Shown here: in pieces, positions 12,929 to 26,324 of the stretch
How positions within the stretch are numbered: the stretch's first letter is position 1
How the letters are laid out: the number at the start of each line of letters is the position of its first letter
NCBI GenBank assembly: GCA_020226215.1
Contig: CM035227.1
Span: 103,833,732 to 103,897,731 of the forward strand
Reading direction: 5' to 3'
Origin: Sindora glabra
Taxonomy: Eukaryota > Streptophyta > Magnoliopsida > Fabales > Fabaceae
DNA: 64,000 bases
The notes under the pieces: model-generated
The model's input: the letters and a program-made list of their open reading frames with translations, nothing else
Database searches by the model: none
What the model was told of the DNA's origin: nothing
Program-made: the position numbers and the translations under genes

Positions 12929-15900
12929 ATGGGTGAGGGAGAACGATTTCAGCTGGGGACTGTGGGAGCTTTGACTCTGTCGGTGGTTTCGTCAGTGTCC
13001 ATCGTTATCTGCAACAAGGCGCTTATGAGCTCGTTGCATTTTATTTTCGGTGAGTTCACCCAATTCTCTAGTTCCTGCAATTTGTCACATGGTTGTCTAT
13101 TTATGCGTTCTTCGTTTTGGTTATTGCCGTCCAACTATCACAATTGTATTTGCTATTTTTCACCATATTGTTTTAAATGTCTCATTATCTAACTTAATGG
13201 TGATTGGTGAGCCTTAAAATGCTTTTAGGCCAGACAAAAAAATTATAAAATCAGTTGTTCTCTTAGAATTGAGGGTTTTGGTGGTGTTCATTCCCTCCCA
13301 TTGCTGGGAAGTGGCTCCATTGTATTTGCTGCTACTCTATGTAATGCAACTTTCAGTACAGCTTCTACTGGTATTATATCAGTGATCTAGTCAAAATTCT
13401 GAATCACCTAAATCATCCATACACCTTATAGTACTATAAGTATGTATTGGAGATCAAATTTGTTGATCTGACAACTTGTTGTTTGGCTGCGCTTTTTGTC
13501 CCTGGCCATGTCCGGCAATTTGGGGTTGGAAATTAAATATGGTTCTTAAAATAGAAGTGTAATGTTTATTGATTTTTTCTTAAGGATTCTGTCTTCCTTC
13601 TTTAAATAAATGGAAGATTACACTTTACTCACCTGTGGTATGACTTTATTTTCAATTTGCCCTCCTATGGTTGTAAACGTCAAAAAGAGGGGTGTATTTA
13701 TCTTTTTTCTCCATTAAACTGAAGCTCTCCATACAGTAGCTCTGTCCAAAAGCTCTTCGTTGCCAAATTTGCTATTTTCAAACTTGAAACCATCACTTTC
13801 ACTGATTTTTCCATTAGAAGGATCAAATCCATTTTGTTATTGGTTTTCAATCTGATTTTTTTTTTTTTAATTATTTCTAATTTTCTTCCACTTTTTGGTT
13901 TCTTCAGATTAACTTATGGTGTCTGCATAATAGGATATTTTGTTTATACTTACTGATATGGCTTACTTTGGAATTCTATATAAATTTCGTTACTTCAAAC
14001 CATATCATTGACATAATGGAATATGGATTATGTTCTTGGTATGGGGGCTTTGATTTGGAGAGGTAGCTGTTCATCCTCATTTTCAAATATTTGAGTTTGA
14101 ACTTTTAGACATAAAATTCTGATACTCTAGTTTCACTTTCCCCCATCTTCACTCTTCCTCCTTTATTTTTCCTTTATCTCCTAATTTCTCGAAACCCCCA
14201 TCATCTCCTTCACTCTCTCTCCCTCTTCACCACACCCTCTTTTCTTCTGGCTGCTGACCCATTCCCCCACATGGTATCTCTTTGCTGGCTGTAACTGGCA
14301 GCTGCTGGGCGAAACCAGCTATGGCTAGCTGAATCCAGCCTGCTTCTATTTAATGGAGGAAGCATGCAACTGACACCTGACAATTTCCTTTAGATTTGGA
14401 TGGAAAATAATGACAAATAGGCAAAATGTTAACATGTCTTGAAATCTAACAGTTTGCCTTTATTTTAAACGTCAGTTATGCAACCTATTTTTGTCACTTT
14501 AAACCATATGTGGGCATATTGAAAATAGGGTTATACTGTAGGCGGGTCAAGTGTCATTTTCCCTTAAATCAATTTTGAAAATCAGTTGATCAACTACTGA
14601 AAATCAATATGATATAGGTTGCAGGATAAGAATACAATTATAATTCAATTTTAAGAGTCCAGTGGTAACATTGATCATTAGACATCTCTGAACTTAATTC
14701 ACTTAATATTAATGAATTAAGTGAATTCAGTTCAGGTCGTGAATATAGATAATCAATTCAGACGTGGGAAATATGCTAAAAAATTGGGCAATTTATTTTA
14801 TCATAAACCTGAGCTTGGCTTTTAGCATTTGAGTGTGGTGTCCCAACGTTTTGATACATATCTTATGATTTTCATGCAGCTACAACCTTAACAAGCTGGC
14901 ATCTTTTTGTCACATTTTGTTCTCTACATGTGGCACTAAAAATGAGATTCTTTGAGCATAAACCTTTTGAACAGAAAGCTGTAGTTGGATTTGGTATTCT
15001 AAATGGAATCTCAATTGGCCTTTTGAATTTGAGCTTGGGGTTCAATTCTGTCGGCTTCTATCAGGTTCAATTGTTTGTCTTAATTCTGTTTTTGTAATGT
15101 GGTATTTGCGTCCTTATTGTTTGTTTGTGCAGTTTTTCATTGTTAATATTCTGAAAAGCTCTCTTGATATTTGCTTGCAGATGACTAAACTGGCAATCAT
15201 TCCATGTACTGTACTACTGGAGACTCTTTTTCTTGGGAAGAAATTCAGGTTCCATCCTATCATTTATTTGACTTTCAGTATCAAGCTGCTATTGCATATC
15301 TGCATAGCTAATAGTACTTTATAAAAGGTTAACTGAAAAAATATCTTTTGCATGTATATCCCCCCCCCCCCTTCTCTGTGTTCCTTTTATTCTGCTGGAA
15401 CTAATCTAGGGTGATGTACCTAAAATATCAAGTCATCTCGCCATAGTTATTTAAACTGACATTCTGTGCTTTTCAGCATCTACCAACTTATGAAAATTGT
15501 TTTTAACTGATTAATCACTTGCCATATTCAATATTCTAGTTCATTATTCCTGCTTTGAGTGAAGTTACCTTTGATAGTGTTTGCTAAATTTATAATATGT
15601 ATTGATGGTTCTTTTTTTTCTTTCTTTTTCCTTCTTTTAACTGTCATTGCAGTAGAAGAATTCAGCTCTCCCTTACTATCCTCCTTGTGGGTGTGGGGAT
15701 TGCCACTGTCACTGATTTGCAGCTCAATGCCTTGGGCTTTTTCCTGTCTCTACTTGCAGTGATTACAACATGCATTGCTCAGATTGTATCCTTAACTGAA
15801 GTTTCAATTTTATTTGCACCCAAGATTTTTAGCATGCAATGAGGTTTTTCTCATATGTTTGGTCAATAATTTATAATGGGAACTAAAAATTTACAATCTT

Positions 15901-16983
15901 ATCTGCTGTAGCATAGATGCACAATTCTTAATCTTAGAAAACATTTCGCATTATATTTCTCCATGTAACTGCATAAAAAAAGACTTGTAACATTATATCA
16001 TTTTTTCCTTGTGTACATGAGAGGATAACCTTATTAGCAGCAGATTTATTTTCTGAATTGTTAAGATCTTAATTAACTGCTTTCAGATGACGAATACCAT
16101 CCAGAAGAAATATAAGGTTTCTTCCACCCAACTTCTCTATCAATCATGTCCATATCAAGCTGGAACCCTGTTAATCTCTGGTCCATATCTGGATAAACTC
16201 TTGACCAACCAAAATGTTTTTCATTTCAACTATACAATGCAAGTCACGGTGAGATTTATAATATCTTCCTGATTTTTTTCCCTTTTTTTTTTTTTTGGCA
16301 TTCCATCCATTCCATTCTTGATGGATTCTCAACTGTTATATTCTTTGTTGCAGGTGTTCATTATTCTGTCCTGCCTTATTTCCATCTCTGTAAATTTTAG
16401 TACATTTCTTGTGATTGGGAGGACATCTCCAGTCACCTATCAGGTTCTTGGACATCTAAAGACATGCCTTGTGTTGGCGTTTGGATACATCTTACTCCAC
16501 GATCCCTTCAGATGGAGGAACATCCTGGGGATTTTAATAGCCTTGATTGGCATGATTTTATATTCTTACTGTTGCACACTCGAGAATCAGCAAAAAGCCG
16601 CTGAAGCTGCAGCACAATCATCTCAGGTTTGTTTGCACCAGTAACTTTGCATCATCTTTATTATTTTTGCGTAGTGCTGGTTAGACTTCCTCCATTTACA
16701 ACAAAGCATATGGCCTCACACATGGCACAATCTGGATCAACAAGCTAATTTGACCCAGATATGTCATATGCGCAGTTGCGTGCGAGTTTTGGATGGAAGA
16801 ACTGCAACTAGCATTTTTCATCGTTGTTTCCAATGATAACTTGATTATGGTTATTATTTATTTATTTTTCCTTAATGTTTATAGACAAGAGAAGGCAAAT
16901 CTGATCCTCTCATGGATGTGGAGAATGGAAGTTCAGATACTGTTGGCCAAAAGTCCCCTGTATGGAGCAAGGAGAAAGACTAG
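12929..16983 (+). CDS. UXT: UDP-xylose-type nucleotide-sugar transporter, 346 aa, 7 exons
   Basis: Coding exons are 12929-13049, 14880-15064, 15181-15248, 15653-15785, 16087-16248, 16354-16626 and 16885-16983, with consistent phase. The protein belongs to the plant triose-phosphate/nucleotide-sugar translocator superfamily (DMT fold, about 10 membrane segments). It follows the UXT pattern closely: SVVSSVSIVICNKALM near the N-terminus, LNGISIGLLNLSLGFNS, GFYQMTKLAIIP, the TNTIQKKY and STQLLYQS stretch, NFSTFLVIGRTSPVTYQVLG and LKTCLVLAFGYILLHDPF. Family members move UDP-xylose into the Golgi in exchange for UMP, feeding xylan and xyloglucan synthesis. The C-terminal tail is hydrophilic and follows a short Ala/Gln-rich segment. 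Intron 1 is about 1.83 kb. Assignment to UXT rather than a neighbouring KT-group transporter rests on sequence resemblance from memory. Confidence 0.9.
14688..14735. repeat. Inverted repeat (hairpin) in intron 1 of the transporter gene
   Basis: Two arms of about 20 bases (left begins CTGAACTTAATTCACTTAAT) are inverted copies with one mismatch around a loop of roughly six bases. It lies near the 3' end of the long first intron. It could be a relic of a small foldback element or a fortuitous AT-rich palindrome. Confidence 0.6.
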
Positions 16984-19747
16984 TCTGCTGATGGGCTGTG
17001 TCCAGTGTTTTGTTAAAATTAATGTCAGGAACAGAAGATAGGCCTTGTAGAGGGTTAGTGTCCCCTTTGATTTAGAAAATTCTCCTTAATTCAGAGCCTC
17101 AAATGCCTTAACAGTTGTGAGTTGTTTTCCTTAGTGGTGCTAGTTTAGCAATGTACGAATGAAATTAATAGCTTATATGTGAGGGACAAATACAACATAA
17201 ATGTCACACGTTCTAGGGTCCAAGAAGTATCGCTCCTCTTAGCAGACATATTTGGTGGTATTTTTACGGCATGTTTATATACGGGGGATGTTGGAATTTC
17301 TGCTTCCTTGAATAATGATAAAGTCTAAATTGCTTTGTTCTAATTTCCTGTTGCTTTTGTTCCCTTCTCTTCTATGAGGGTAGTCTTCTTGTTTCACAAA
17401 ATTGTAATTCACACTTCCTCTTGTTTGATCCCCAAAATCAAACATCATGAAACCAGACATTTTCCAAATCCTGCCGACGAAGCAAGCACACTCTTTGCAG
17501 CTGAAGTATAACATAATCCAAAGTCGAATTGGGTTGAGAATATTTAATTCAAATAATATCTGATATTTTTTTAAGGTTCTGAGCTTTTAGACGTTGTCAT
17601 TCTTATCTTATGAGGAAAAAGGAGAAATGAATTGTGATGTAGACAAATAGCTGTGAGTGCGTGGCATGAGGATTCCTCTCTTTGCCACGCGTGACTGCGG
17701 ATATTTCAGGGGGCCGGCAGCTGTTTTATCATAACAGCCAATTGTCTGTTGGTTGTCGGTGGTGCGACAGATTGAGAAGAAGACAAAATTAACCACTTGA
17801 AATTGGAAAGCATTGTGAAAATGATTTTCATTATCAAAATGATAATTTTTAAATATTATTTTGTATATATAATTTCAGCATTTTGTACATATGATTTTTA
17901 TTTCTGAATAACTAGCGAAATTATATGAGGCAGAATATTGTGCAAAACTATTATAACTACATGTATAATTCAACTCATGACCGAATGGTTAATTTGGTTA
18001 ATTTCGTCGGGTGGGAAACGACGTCATTTCATGATGATTTAGGAATTTGGATTATGCCTTACCCAGTTTTGTTCGACCAAGTTGAAGGGAGTAGCCGTAT
18101 TTGAGTACGTTTTTATTTTTTATTTTTAACATTACTTTTTATTTTCAAAGATAGTTTTTTAATCAAAGGAAAAGGATGGTTGTTGAAATAAATAAGTCAA
18201 AATTTTATTTGATTACAAAAAATTTTATTTAAGTATAAAACTATCATAAAAAATAAAAAAATAAGTTAAGAAAATATATTTTTATATTTAAAAATTATTT
18301 TTTAAAAAAATTATTTTCAAATACTAGAAAAATAAATAAATGATAGTCCATGAAGTAAATAAGTAAAAGTTTTATTTAATTATAAAATTTTAATCAAGAA
18401 CAAAAGAATAAGTTAAAAAAAATCTAAAACTTGTTCTCTTTTTAAAAAGTAAGAATTTCTAGAATAATTTTTAAAAACAAAAGTTACAAAAAAATTTGGA
18501 ATATGTTTTTAAAAAGGGAATCCAAACACACCCATAATTTTTTCACCATTTTTTTAATGACGTCTATCAAGATATGTAGTAGGTTAATAATAATGATTAG
18601 AAACGACAGTTTTTTTTTTTTAGTGGTATAGATATTTCTTAAAAATTTTATCTTTCTTGCATTTTAAATTCAATTTCAGAATATTAAATATATGTATATA
18701 TAGTAATTTAATACTCTTATGAGAAAAAATAGTAATGATTAGTGTACATGTTTTGTTGATAGGTTGGACTCCCAAGATATAATACCTGGCAAGTTTAAGA
18801 AAGTAATTTTTTTTTAAGAAATTCATTGAAAATTTTCATTCAGGCCCGATCATTAAAAATTCACAAAATAGAAAAGAAAGTTACTGATATTGGGTTCTAA
18901 AAAGTATTTTTCCTAAAAATAAATTCTGACAATTGACCCATTAATACATGCTTATCTCACATTTGACATCTCAGCATACAATGTTTAGGCACTTTTCCAG
19001 AATTAAGTTTAATGTCATGTCATATTTTATTGAGTATCATGTTAATTCATTTAAATCCACGTAAATAAAGTGTTGTTATATTATTAAAATACTTTTAAAA
19101 TTCTTTTATTAGAATTAAAAAATTTTAATTATTATTTTTAATATTTTTTTATTCTTATTTATTAATAGTATAAAGTATTTTACACTAATAATAAATTAAA
19201 TTTAAATTTTTCTTTACTTGATAAAAAATATATTATATTATATTATATTTCCAACAATGTTCATAATTTACATATATAATAAATTATTGATTCAGTAAAA
19301 AATACATTGATCTAATTTGAATTTTAAATTTATTAATATTTCAAATTTCGGAATAATTTTATAAGAAAAAAACAGATTTCATTACTAGTTATTTTTCATA
19401 AAATTGACAACTAATCATTATATTGTTATCATTTTAATTTGTTAAAGAAAATATAATTCAAGGTTTTCAGACCCGCATAATTTCAATTTAATGTTTTAAT
19501 TGTATAATTGTATAAATAAGAATAAATATAAATAATATGTTTAAATATAGAATCTGGACCTAAATAAAATCAATTGATATGCCACGTCTTCCTATTAAGG
19601 GAAATTTCATTTCATTTCGTTTACTTTGCCATTGGTCACTGCAGCCAAGGCCCTCTGTGTAGTACATAAAAAAAACTTCCGTTCTTTCAGTCACCATTCT
19701 TTCTTCTCAGTCTACCATTTCTAGTTTATTCCACTGCTTCTTGCTCG
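16984..19747. other. Intergenic DNA between the transporter and MnSOD genes
   Basis: 16984 to about 17270 is probable 3' UTR of the transporter. Two minus-strand open frames of 60-80 codons (17275-17514, 17608-17796) have no recognised product or splice partner. From about 17800 the DNA is AT-rich. The last 150 bases before 19748 have mixed composition with a pyrimidine-rich leader and are the likely promoter-proximal region of MnSOD. Confidence 0.5.
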
Positions 19748-22700
19748 ATGGCAGTTCGATCTCTGTTCGCCAGAAAAACCCTAGCTTCATTGATTCCCAA
19801 TGAAGCCAAATCTATGGGATTGGGGGTAGCTGCAGCCCATTCTCGTGGCTTGCAAACCTTCACGTTACCCGATCTTCCTTACGACTATGGTGCTCTCGAG
19901 CCCGCCATCAGTGGGGAAATCATGCAGCTTCATCACCAGAAGCACCATCAGACTTATATCACCAACTACAACAAAGCTCTGGAGCAGCTTGATGGCGCCG
20001 TTGCAAAGGGCGATTCCGCTGCCATCGTTAAATTACAGAGCGCCATCAAGTTCAATGGCGGGGGTGCGTTACTTCAATTTATTGATTTATTTGGTTCTGT
20101 GGTATGTAATTAAGAAATCATGGATAAAGCCATCGCCATGGGTTTTGTTTGAATAGACAGAGCCGATTGAATTAGTTGATATCATTCTAATTTTGATATG
20201 AATAAGTCAATTAAATATAAATAAGTGTTGGTAATTTTGATATGATGAATAATTTATAAATGAATCAAAGGAGAAAATTTTATATAGCCACTGAAATCAA
20301 TTAAGTAAATATTCTGGTTTGATTGATGTATTGCTGCGATCAAGGTTTTACATTGCGGTCTACAATTGCATTGTTGTTACCGACCACACCGCAGCCACAG
20401 TTTTCTGCAGCTTTGTGCTACAATTTAGAACTATGGTTGTGATGCTAAAATGTAAATTATGCTTAATTTGATTTTAGAAATTACTAATAAGTTGAACCTT
20501 ATTATTAATAACTACCAGATTAAAACGAAGTAGGAGGAATAGTGATCGTTTTGCTGCAGCTTGCGATTAGGAAAGAAGAATCTCGGTGATGATCTTTATT
20601 GTATTACAATACTAAAGAATCAATGACTTCCAGTTGCATCTTTGACTAGAAATTGTTGTGTTGCGGTAATAAATGCGGCACATTGTGCTTGATCCACTAA
20701 GTTGTCGTAGTCCTTGGAAACAGAAGGAGATGGATCATAAGACAGGTATATAAAATGGTGGTTTGTTTCATGAGAAGAAACAAACGATGCAGCACATTGG
20801 CATCCACTAGTCAACTTATAAATGCCAATGGAGATGAAGTTTTGAACTTGGATTGATTTTTGATATTTAGCAGTGTTTTTCTTGGACAAATAATGTTATG
20901 CATAATTTATTTTGCTACTTGAATGGTCCCTCGTGTTACTTGGAGGGTCATTGTCTTTCTTTGCCTTTTTTCTTTAAATCGTATTTGACTATTTGAATGT
21001 TCTGAACTTACTATCATGCTGTGGTATGTAGGTTGCTCGGCTGTAATTTAGGACTTATTATTTGTTGAAAATTTGGCAATTGTTCTTGACGACTTTCACA
21101 GGGAATTTATGTATAATTTTATCATATATCAGTTAACAAGGGAACTTCTAATTTCTAAAAGAATGAGCTATAAGTTTTTCTTATTTTCTTGAGTGCAGTG
21201 CTTGTTGTCATCTACACCTTTAATTGATTGTGATGTTTATCATACCTCAATCTAGCTCAAATATGAACATTTTGTTTTTCTGCAGGTCATATAAACCATT
21301 CCATTTTCTGGAAAAATCTCACATCTGTTCGTGTAAGCTTGTTGTTAACTCAATTTGGACTAGTTTCTAGTGTTGAGTAGTTGACCTAATGCCTCACCTT
21401 CATTGCAGGAAGGAGGCGGTGAACCTCCAAAGGGATCCCTGGGTTGGGCCATTGACACGGATTTTGGTTCACTGGAAGCTTTGATACAAAAGATCAATGC
21501 AGAAGGTGCAGCACTACAGGGGTCTGGATGGGTGGTAAGTTTTGATTGTATATTTCAACTTTTAGAATTCTCCATTTGAATCCTATTTCGACTGATCTCC
21601 TTCATCTTGTATTGCTTTGCTAGTGGCTTGGTCTGGATAAAGAATTGAAGAAGCTTGTAGTTGAAACTACTCCAAATCAGGTAAACTCCCTCCACCCACA
21701 AAAAACAATAGTAACGGTGCAAATTGGGGGCTGAAAATGAACCAGCACTTAAGGTCTAGGAAATTATAACATTAGTAATTGATAATCTATCTCTCTTTCC
21801 AAAAAAATATATCTGCCTAATTCGATTCACCTGTTTACTCTGGCTTTTCCGTAATGGCATATGCTATACCACCTGTTTAGATTTCCTTACATTCAATCAC
21901 TAAATGTCAGCACTGGGAGTTCTATTGGATTGCATTTTTTCTCTTGCTCTCTCTAGAAAGGACTGTGGTGGCTGTAATGATTTATTTTTTTGCAATATAA
22001 ATCTAGGTTGGGTTAGGCTTTTTTTCTATCCCAAAAATAAAATTCGAGGCTTTGATCCTTTTTTGTTGCCACTGCAAATATTAAATCTTGAATTTTTTCT
22101 GGAGTGTGTTTATTTTTTTATTTTTTGTTGTTTTTTTTTTTTTTTTTTTGGGGGGGGGGGGGGTTGGGGAAGTAGAGGGGGATGTTGTACATGTTTACGG
22201 AGTTCAGGATATTGGAGGATTGCTATTTGGACAGTAGAGAAGATGGTTGTTATACATGTTCTCCCCCTCTACGACACTCATTGTTTAAAGCATATTAAGA
22301 AGTATATTATCCACATTCCTTAAAACATATAAATTGGTTCCCTTGCCATTATCTATAAATAATTTTGAGCATTTTTATTGCAGGATCCATTGGTTACAAA
22401 GGGACCAAATCTGGTTCCATTGCTCGGTATAGATGTTTGGGAACATGCATACTACTTGCAGGTAAAATTTTTAAGTTCAAACTTGATGTTTATTCCTCCA
22501 CTGTGGTGGTTTGACAGATGCCGAGGAACTCATATGGTGTGGACAAAGTTACTAAATTTTGAATAAGTTCAAATGTCCTCCCATTGTAATTCCAAAAGCT
22601 TTCCAGTTCCCAACTTTTACATGAGTTTTGTCAATAAACACCTCATTTTTTTTTTTAATTTTGGAATTTGTATATTGCTTATATCTGACCAATTAAACAG

Positions 22701-22900
22701 AAGCATATGCAAACATGTACTCGCAATGTCTGAGTGCCATAAGATTTGTTGCTTATCATGGAAGAACTCGCCTATTTTAAAGTATGGTTTTCTTTTCCTT
22801 GTTGCAGTACAAGAATGTCAGACCAGACTATTTGAAGAACATATGGAAGGTGATTAACTGGAAATATGCCAGTGAAGTGTATGAGAAGGAATGCTCTTAG
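19748..22900 (+). CDS. MSD1: Mitochondrial manganese superoxide dismutase, 238 aa, 6 exons
   Basis: Exons are 19748-20063, 21286-21332, 21409-21534, 21624-21680, 22384-22461 and 22808-22900, with intact GT..AG junctions and phase. The enzyme converts superoxide to peroxide and oxygen in the mitochondrial matrix. Residues 1-38 are rich in Arg, Ser and Ala and look like a mitochondrial presequence; the mature part starts near TLPDLPYDYGALEP. The four metal ligands of the Fe/Mn-SOD family are present: His62 (in LHHQKHH), His110 (in INHSIFW), Asp199 and His203 (in GIDVWEHAYY). The GGHINHSIFW and NVRPDYLKNIW signatures are also intact. Length matches plant MnSODs. I take the full presequence and mature domain to indicate a working gene. 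It is most like MSD1, though its neighbours match the Arabidopsis locus of the paralogue MSD2. Confidence 0.96.
22131..22163 (+). repeat. Homopolymer junction (T)19(G)14 in MnSOD intron 4
   Basis: A run of about 19 T is followed directly by about 14 G inside the fourth intron. A similar tract occurs at 23787-23820. Exact lengths of such runs are unreliable in assemblies. Confidence 0.85.
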
Positions 22901-25290
22901 TCTCGAAGTAATAACTGAGGTGGCCCACATGGGTTTCAGATGACACTTTCTGTAGCATGTTGGATTCCGCAATGAATAAGATTTTGTATTGTGACAGATG
23001 ATTTCCTAAACGAAGTATGTGTTCATGGTTTAATGCTGGACCTCGAGCAATATATTTCCGCGCTGCTTGTCTTGTTTTCATGTAATTAGTTGCTATGTCT
23101 TGTGGGTTTTCTGAAAATTTCTTGTGCTGTGTTTGAGAGTTAAGAGAGCAAGACGATGGAAGACACTAAAATGGAGAGGAATGAATTGTTTAAGAGTTGA
23201 CTTTTATTCTTTATATTGGAATGTTAAGAAAATCTTCTAAAAAATTTTCAGTTCAAAGAAAAACCAAAAAAAAAAAAAAAAAGAAGGAAGTATTGGAAGG
23301 TGTTAAAGGATTATAGAAGATTAATCATAATTCTCATTCTTCTCCGGGGTAAAAGAGCTTCCAAATGCAAAGAATTATTATCATATAATTCTTTCTTTCC
23401 TTTCATTTCGCTTCTTTCTTCACCTTTCAACGTAACAATGAGATGATATCATTCTTTTCTTTCTTTCTTTCAAGCGTGAATTCATGTCGTATGGCCAAAA
23501 CTAGAAAACTTAGGTGGCTAGACGTTGAAGAAGTGAAGTTTATGTCATGTGGCTAGCCACTGAAAATGTAGCATCATGCTCCAAACGTATGATCTTGTAG
23601 CTTCGATGGAGAAAAAAAATAAATCTACTCCGAAATATTTGTTGTAACTCTGATATTCTTTTGTTACCCCTTCCCTCCAAAAAAAATGAAAAATGAGAAC
23701 AAAAAGAAGCAGCAGCAGCAACTCTTATATCAAGTGCAATGTGTCACCCCTCATTTTTCTGGCAAATTCTTTCTTTCTTTCTTTCTTTTTTTTTTTTTTT
23801 TTTTTGGGGGGGGGGGGGGGAGAGATCTCTAGCCAGTGCATGCTAAATATTCTCCTAATCTTAATATGGGGTGTAGAACTACTTCTCAAGACCTTCAAAA
23901 CAAAGAGGTCAAAGGCATGTTGAATATAGGTGCACATTTGGTCATCATTTGAGTCAACGTTTATGATGCATGTTATAGGTTACACGTGATTAATGTCTTT
24001 TTTATTAGAAGTGGAAATAGGTCGCTTATTTTATAAACTCTTAATCGCCTAATCAATTTTCGACTTAATTTGATTTAGTTTATTCATAAAATAAAACAAT
24101 TTGAGGTAAAATTTTGGCTCATTTTACAAAGCAAGCTGAATCATGTTATTTTAAATCTTAATCTATCAATATATATATATATATATATATTTCGAAGATA
24201 ACTTTATATACATTTTGAAAAAGGTATAAATTTTCTAATACATATTCACTTTCTTAAATTTTGTTCATATAATAATTATATTATATTATAACTACTTAAA
24301 TTATTAATTCACAATTGTTATTATGATAATTATATTTATTTTGTCAAATCAAACTCAAATTAAATTCAAATTGAGTTAATTCAAGCTTCACAAATTTTTA
24401 TTAAGATGAGTTTAAATTAAAATATTATTATTAATTAAGCTCAAATCATGTTCAATAATATCAAAATTTGACTCTTCTTATGTTATTTATCTCTTCTAAT
24501 AATATTATTAAAGAATATTTATTAATTATTAATAGATTTATATAGGTTAGCAAGATAGACTAGATCTTGAGAAATTTATGTATAAATCAAGTTCAGTTAG
24601 ATTTTAAGCTTAGTATAAGCTTATAAGTTAGGATAAGCCAAACTTATTTTTATATAAGATAAGCCTATTTTAGAGAAAGTTTAATTCAATTTATCCTACT
24701 TCTATCCAAATTTGAATTCTTTAAAGCATGAGATATACTTTAAAAAGTAAAGTGGATAATTGCAATCATTAATAAAAAAAATCAAAGATTGAGAAATTAA
24801 TAAATAATAAATTATAAAAAATAATTTTTAATTTTTAATTATTTCTCCCTTTTATTTTTTTATTAATAATTATGATTATTTATTTTATTCTCTGAAGTAT
24901 ATTTAACACTTTTAAAGAGTCGATCAACTTCCATCTCTACTTTCTTGCAGTAGAAAAACGGGGGTATCCAAGCAACAGAAAACTCGGGCATTGGTGGCGA
25001 ATACTATCACCAAAGGCGCCAAGATATTATCATAGTGCAAATTTAGGGGTGGGCAAAATTAGGGCCGGATGGAACTTAAATTAATTTTAATATTAATATT
25101 AAGCATATTTGTTAAGTTGAAGCCCAGTCCAATCTGAAATTCTTTTATACGTTATATGGTCAAGTTGGACCTCTTTTTCAGAAGGGGATGTCCAACTTAG
25201 TTCAAGTACTTGGACCAAAAAGGGAGTTCAAGTACAGTTTTTAATATTTTACTACATAAAATATGATTAAAAGTTGTAAATATACAAGAT
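22901..25290. other. Intergenic, 3' flank of MnSOD then AT-rich DNA
   Basis: 22901 to about 23110 is probable 3' UTR. It is followed by simple-sequence tracts: T-rich and TTTC-like repeats near 23770, the T/G junction at 23787-23820 and an (AT)n run at about 24169-24190. The stretch around 24720-24920 resembles AT-rich DNA around 52930-53300 and may be an old repeat. No gene is supported. Confidence 0.5.
23787..23820 (+). repeat. Homopolymer junction (T)19(G)15
   Basis: About 19 T followed by 15 G, preceded by TTTC repeats. It has the same layout as the tract inside MnSOD intron 4 about 1.6 kb upstream. Long G runs can form quadruplexes, but run length may be an assembly artefact. Confidence 0.85.
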
Positions 25291-25465
25291 AGGTGCTTGC
25301 TAAGATGCCTGTAAGGATTTGGTACTAGGGGTGATGCGGTAAAATATAGATCACTAAATGAAATTACAAAAATTTTGATAATGACTTAGTAATCTCATTC
25401 AATGTCTTGTATTTTACCACACTACCCCGAATACCAAACCCCTAGAGGTACTTTAGAATTTACTT
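25291..25465. mobile_element. MITE copy B
   Basis: Starts AGGTGCTTGCTAAGATG and ends CTTTAGAATTTACTT. The two halves are imperfect inverted repeats joined by AAAAATTTTGATAATGACTTA, nearly the same loop as copy C. The shared core GTAAAATA and the inner arm end TGAAATTAC match the other copies. It is more diverged than copy C and no clear target duplication remains. Confidence 0.75.
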
Positions 25466-25480
25466 ATACTTATTTTTGTG

Positions 25481-25487
<7 letters not shown>

Positions 25488-25533
<46 letters not shown>
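25488..25533 (+). repeat. (AT)n microsatellite
   Basis: About 23 uninterrupted AT units, just downstream of MITE copy B. Confidence 0.95.
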
Positions 25534-25535
<2 letters not shown>

Positions 25536-25778
25536 AAAAAATGAGAAAAATGTCATCAAATACAATGATACATGTATTAATTTTTTATAATTAAGAATTG
25601 TGTTACACAAGGTATATAAAGTACGAATGTAAAAATTGTAATATATAAATATAAAACAAAATGGGGTTAATGGAGTGGTACGTTATTGATTATTTATCAA
25701 ACAATAAGTACAGGGGTAGGGTCAAATTCTTTCTTTGCCATTTTTCTTTTCTTTTCCACTATTTAGATATTCTTCTAT

Positions 25779-26324
25779 GGTAGCGTTTGGTTCGTGAAAT
25801 ATTTTTAACATTCCCAAGAATGTTTTAAGAAAATATTATATTCCCATATTTGATTCAAAGTTTTAAAAAAAAATATCTAGGAATGTCACATTTCCGGAAA
25901 TCTTCATTCCTAGAAATTTTTTTAGTGCAACATTCCCCTAAAATATTTTCATAGGAGGAGGTAGATATCTCAGATTCTCATGTAATAAGAATGTGATATT
26001 AAAATATTTCTAGAAAAATTTATAGTAAACTAAATATAGGAATATTATATTCTCATTAATTAAATTCTGAGGAATCATATTCCTGAAAATGTATATTTTT
26101 CTGAGAATGTAAGATCCTGAGAACCAAACGTCACCTATGAGTAATAGTAATTAATAGTAAATATTCTCATGTAATAAGAATGTGATATTAAAATATTTTT
26201 AGAAAAATTTATAGTAAACCAAATATAGAAATATTATATTTTCATTAATTAAATTCTAAGGAATCACATTCTTAAGAATGTATATTTTTCTAAAAATGTA
26301 AAATCCTGCAGATCAAACGTCACC
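25779..26324. mobile_element. Inverted-repeat element with internal 189-bp tandem duplication
   Basis: The left end reads GGTAGCGTTTGGTTCGTG. Its inverted partner occurs twice, ending at 26135 and again at 26324 (both end ...AACGTCACC). The 189-bp unit starting at 25974 is repeated from 26163 with high identity, so the right end of the element was duplicated in tandem. The ends share the CGTTTGGTT motif with the larger element at 48039-49290. It contains no coding capacity and is therefore non-autonomous. Confidence 0.65.

Noticed and set aside
17275..17796. Two minus-strand frames downstream of the transporter
   Set aside because: Short, no motif, no splice partner; part is likely 3' UTR antisense.
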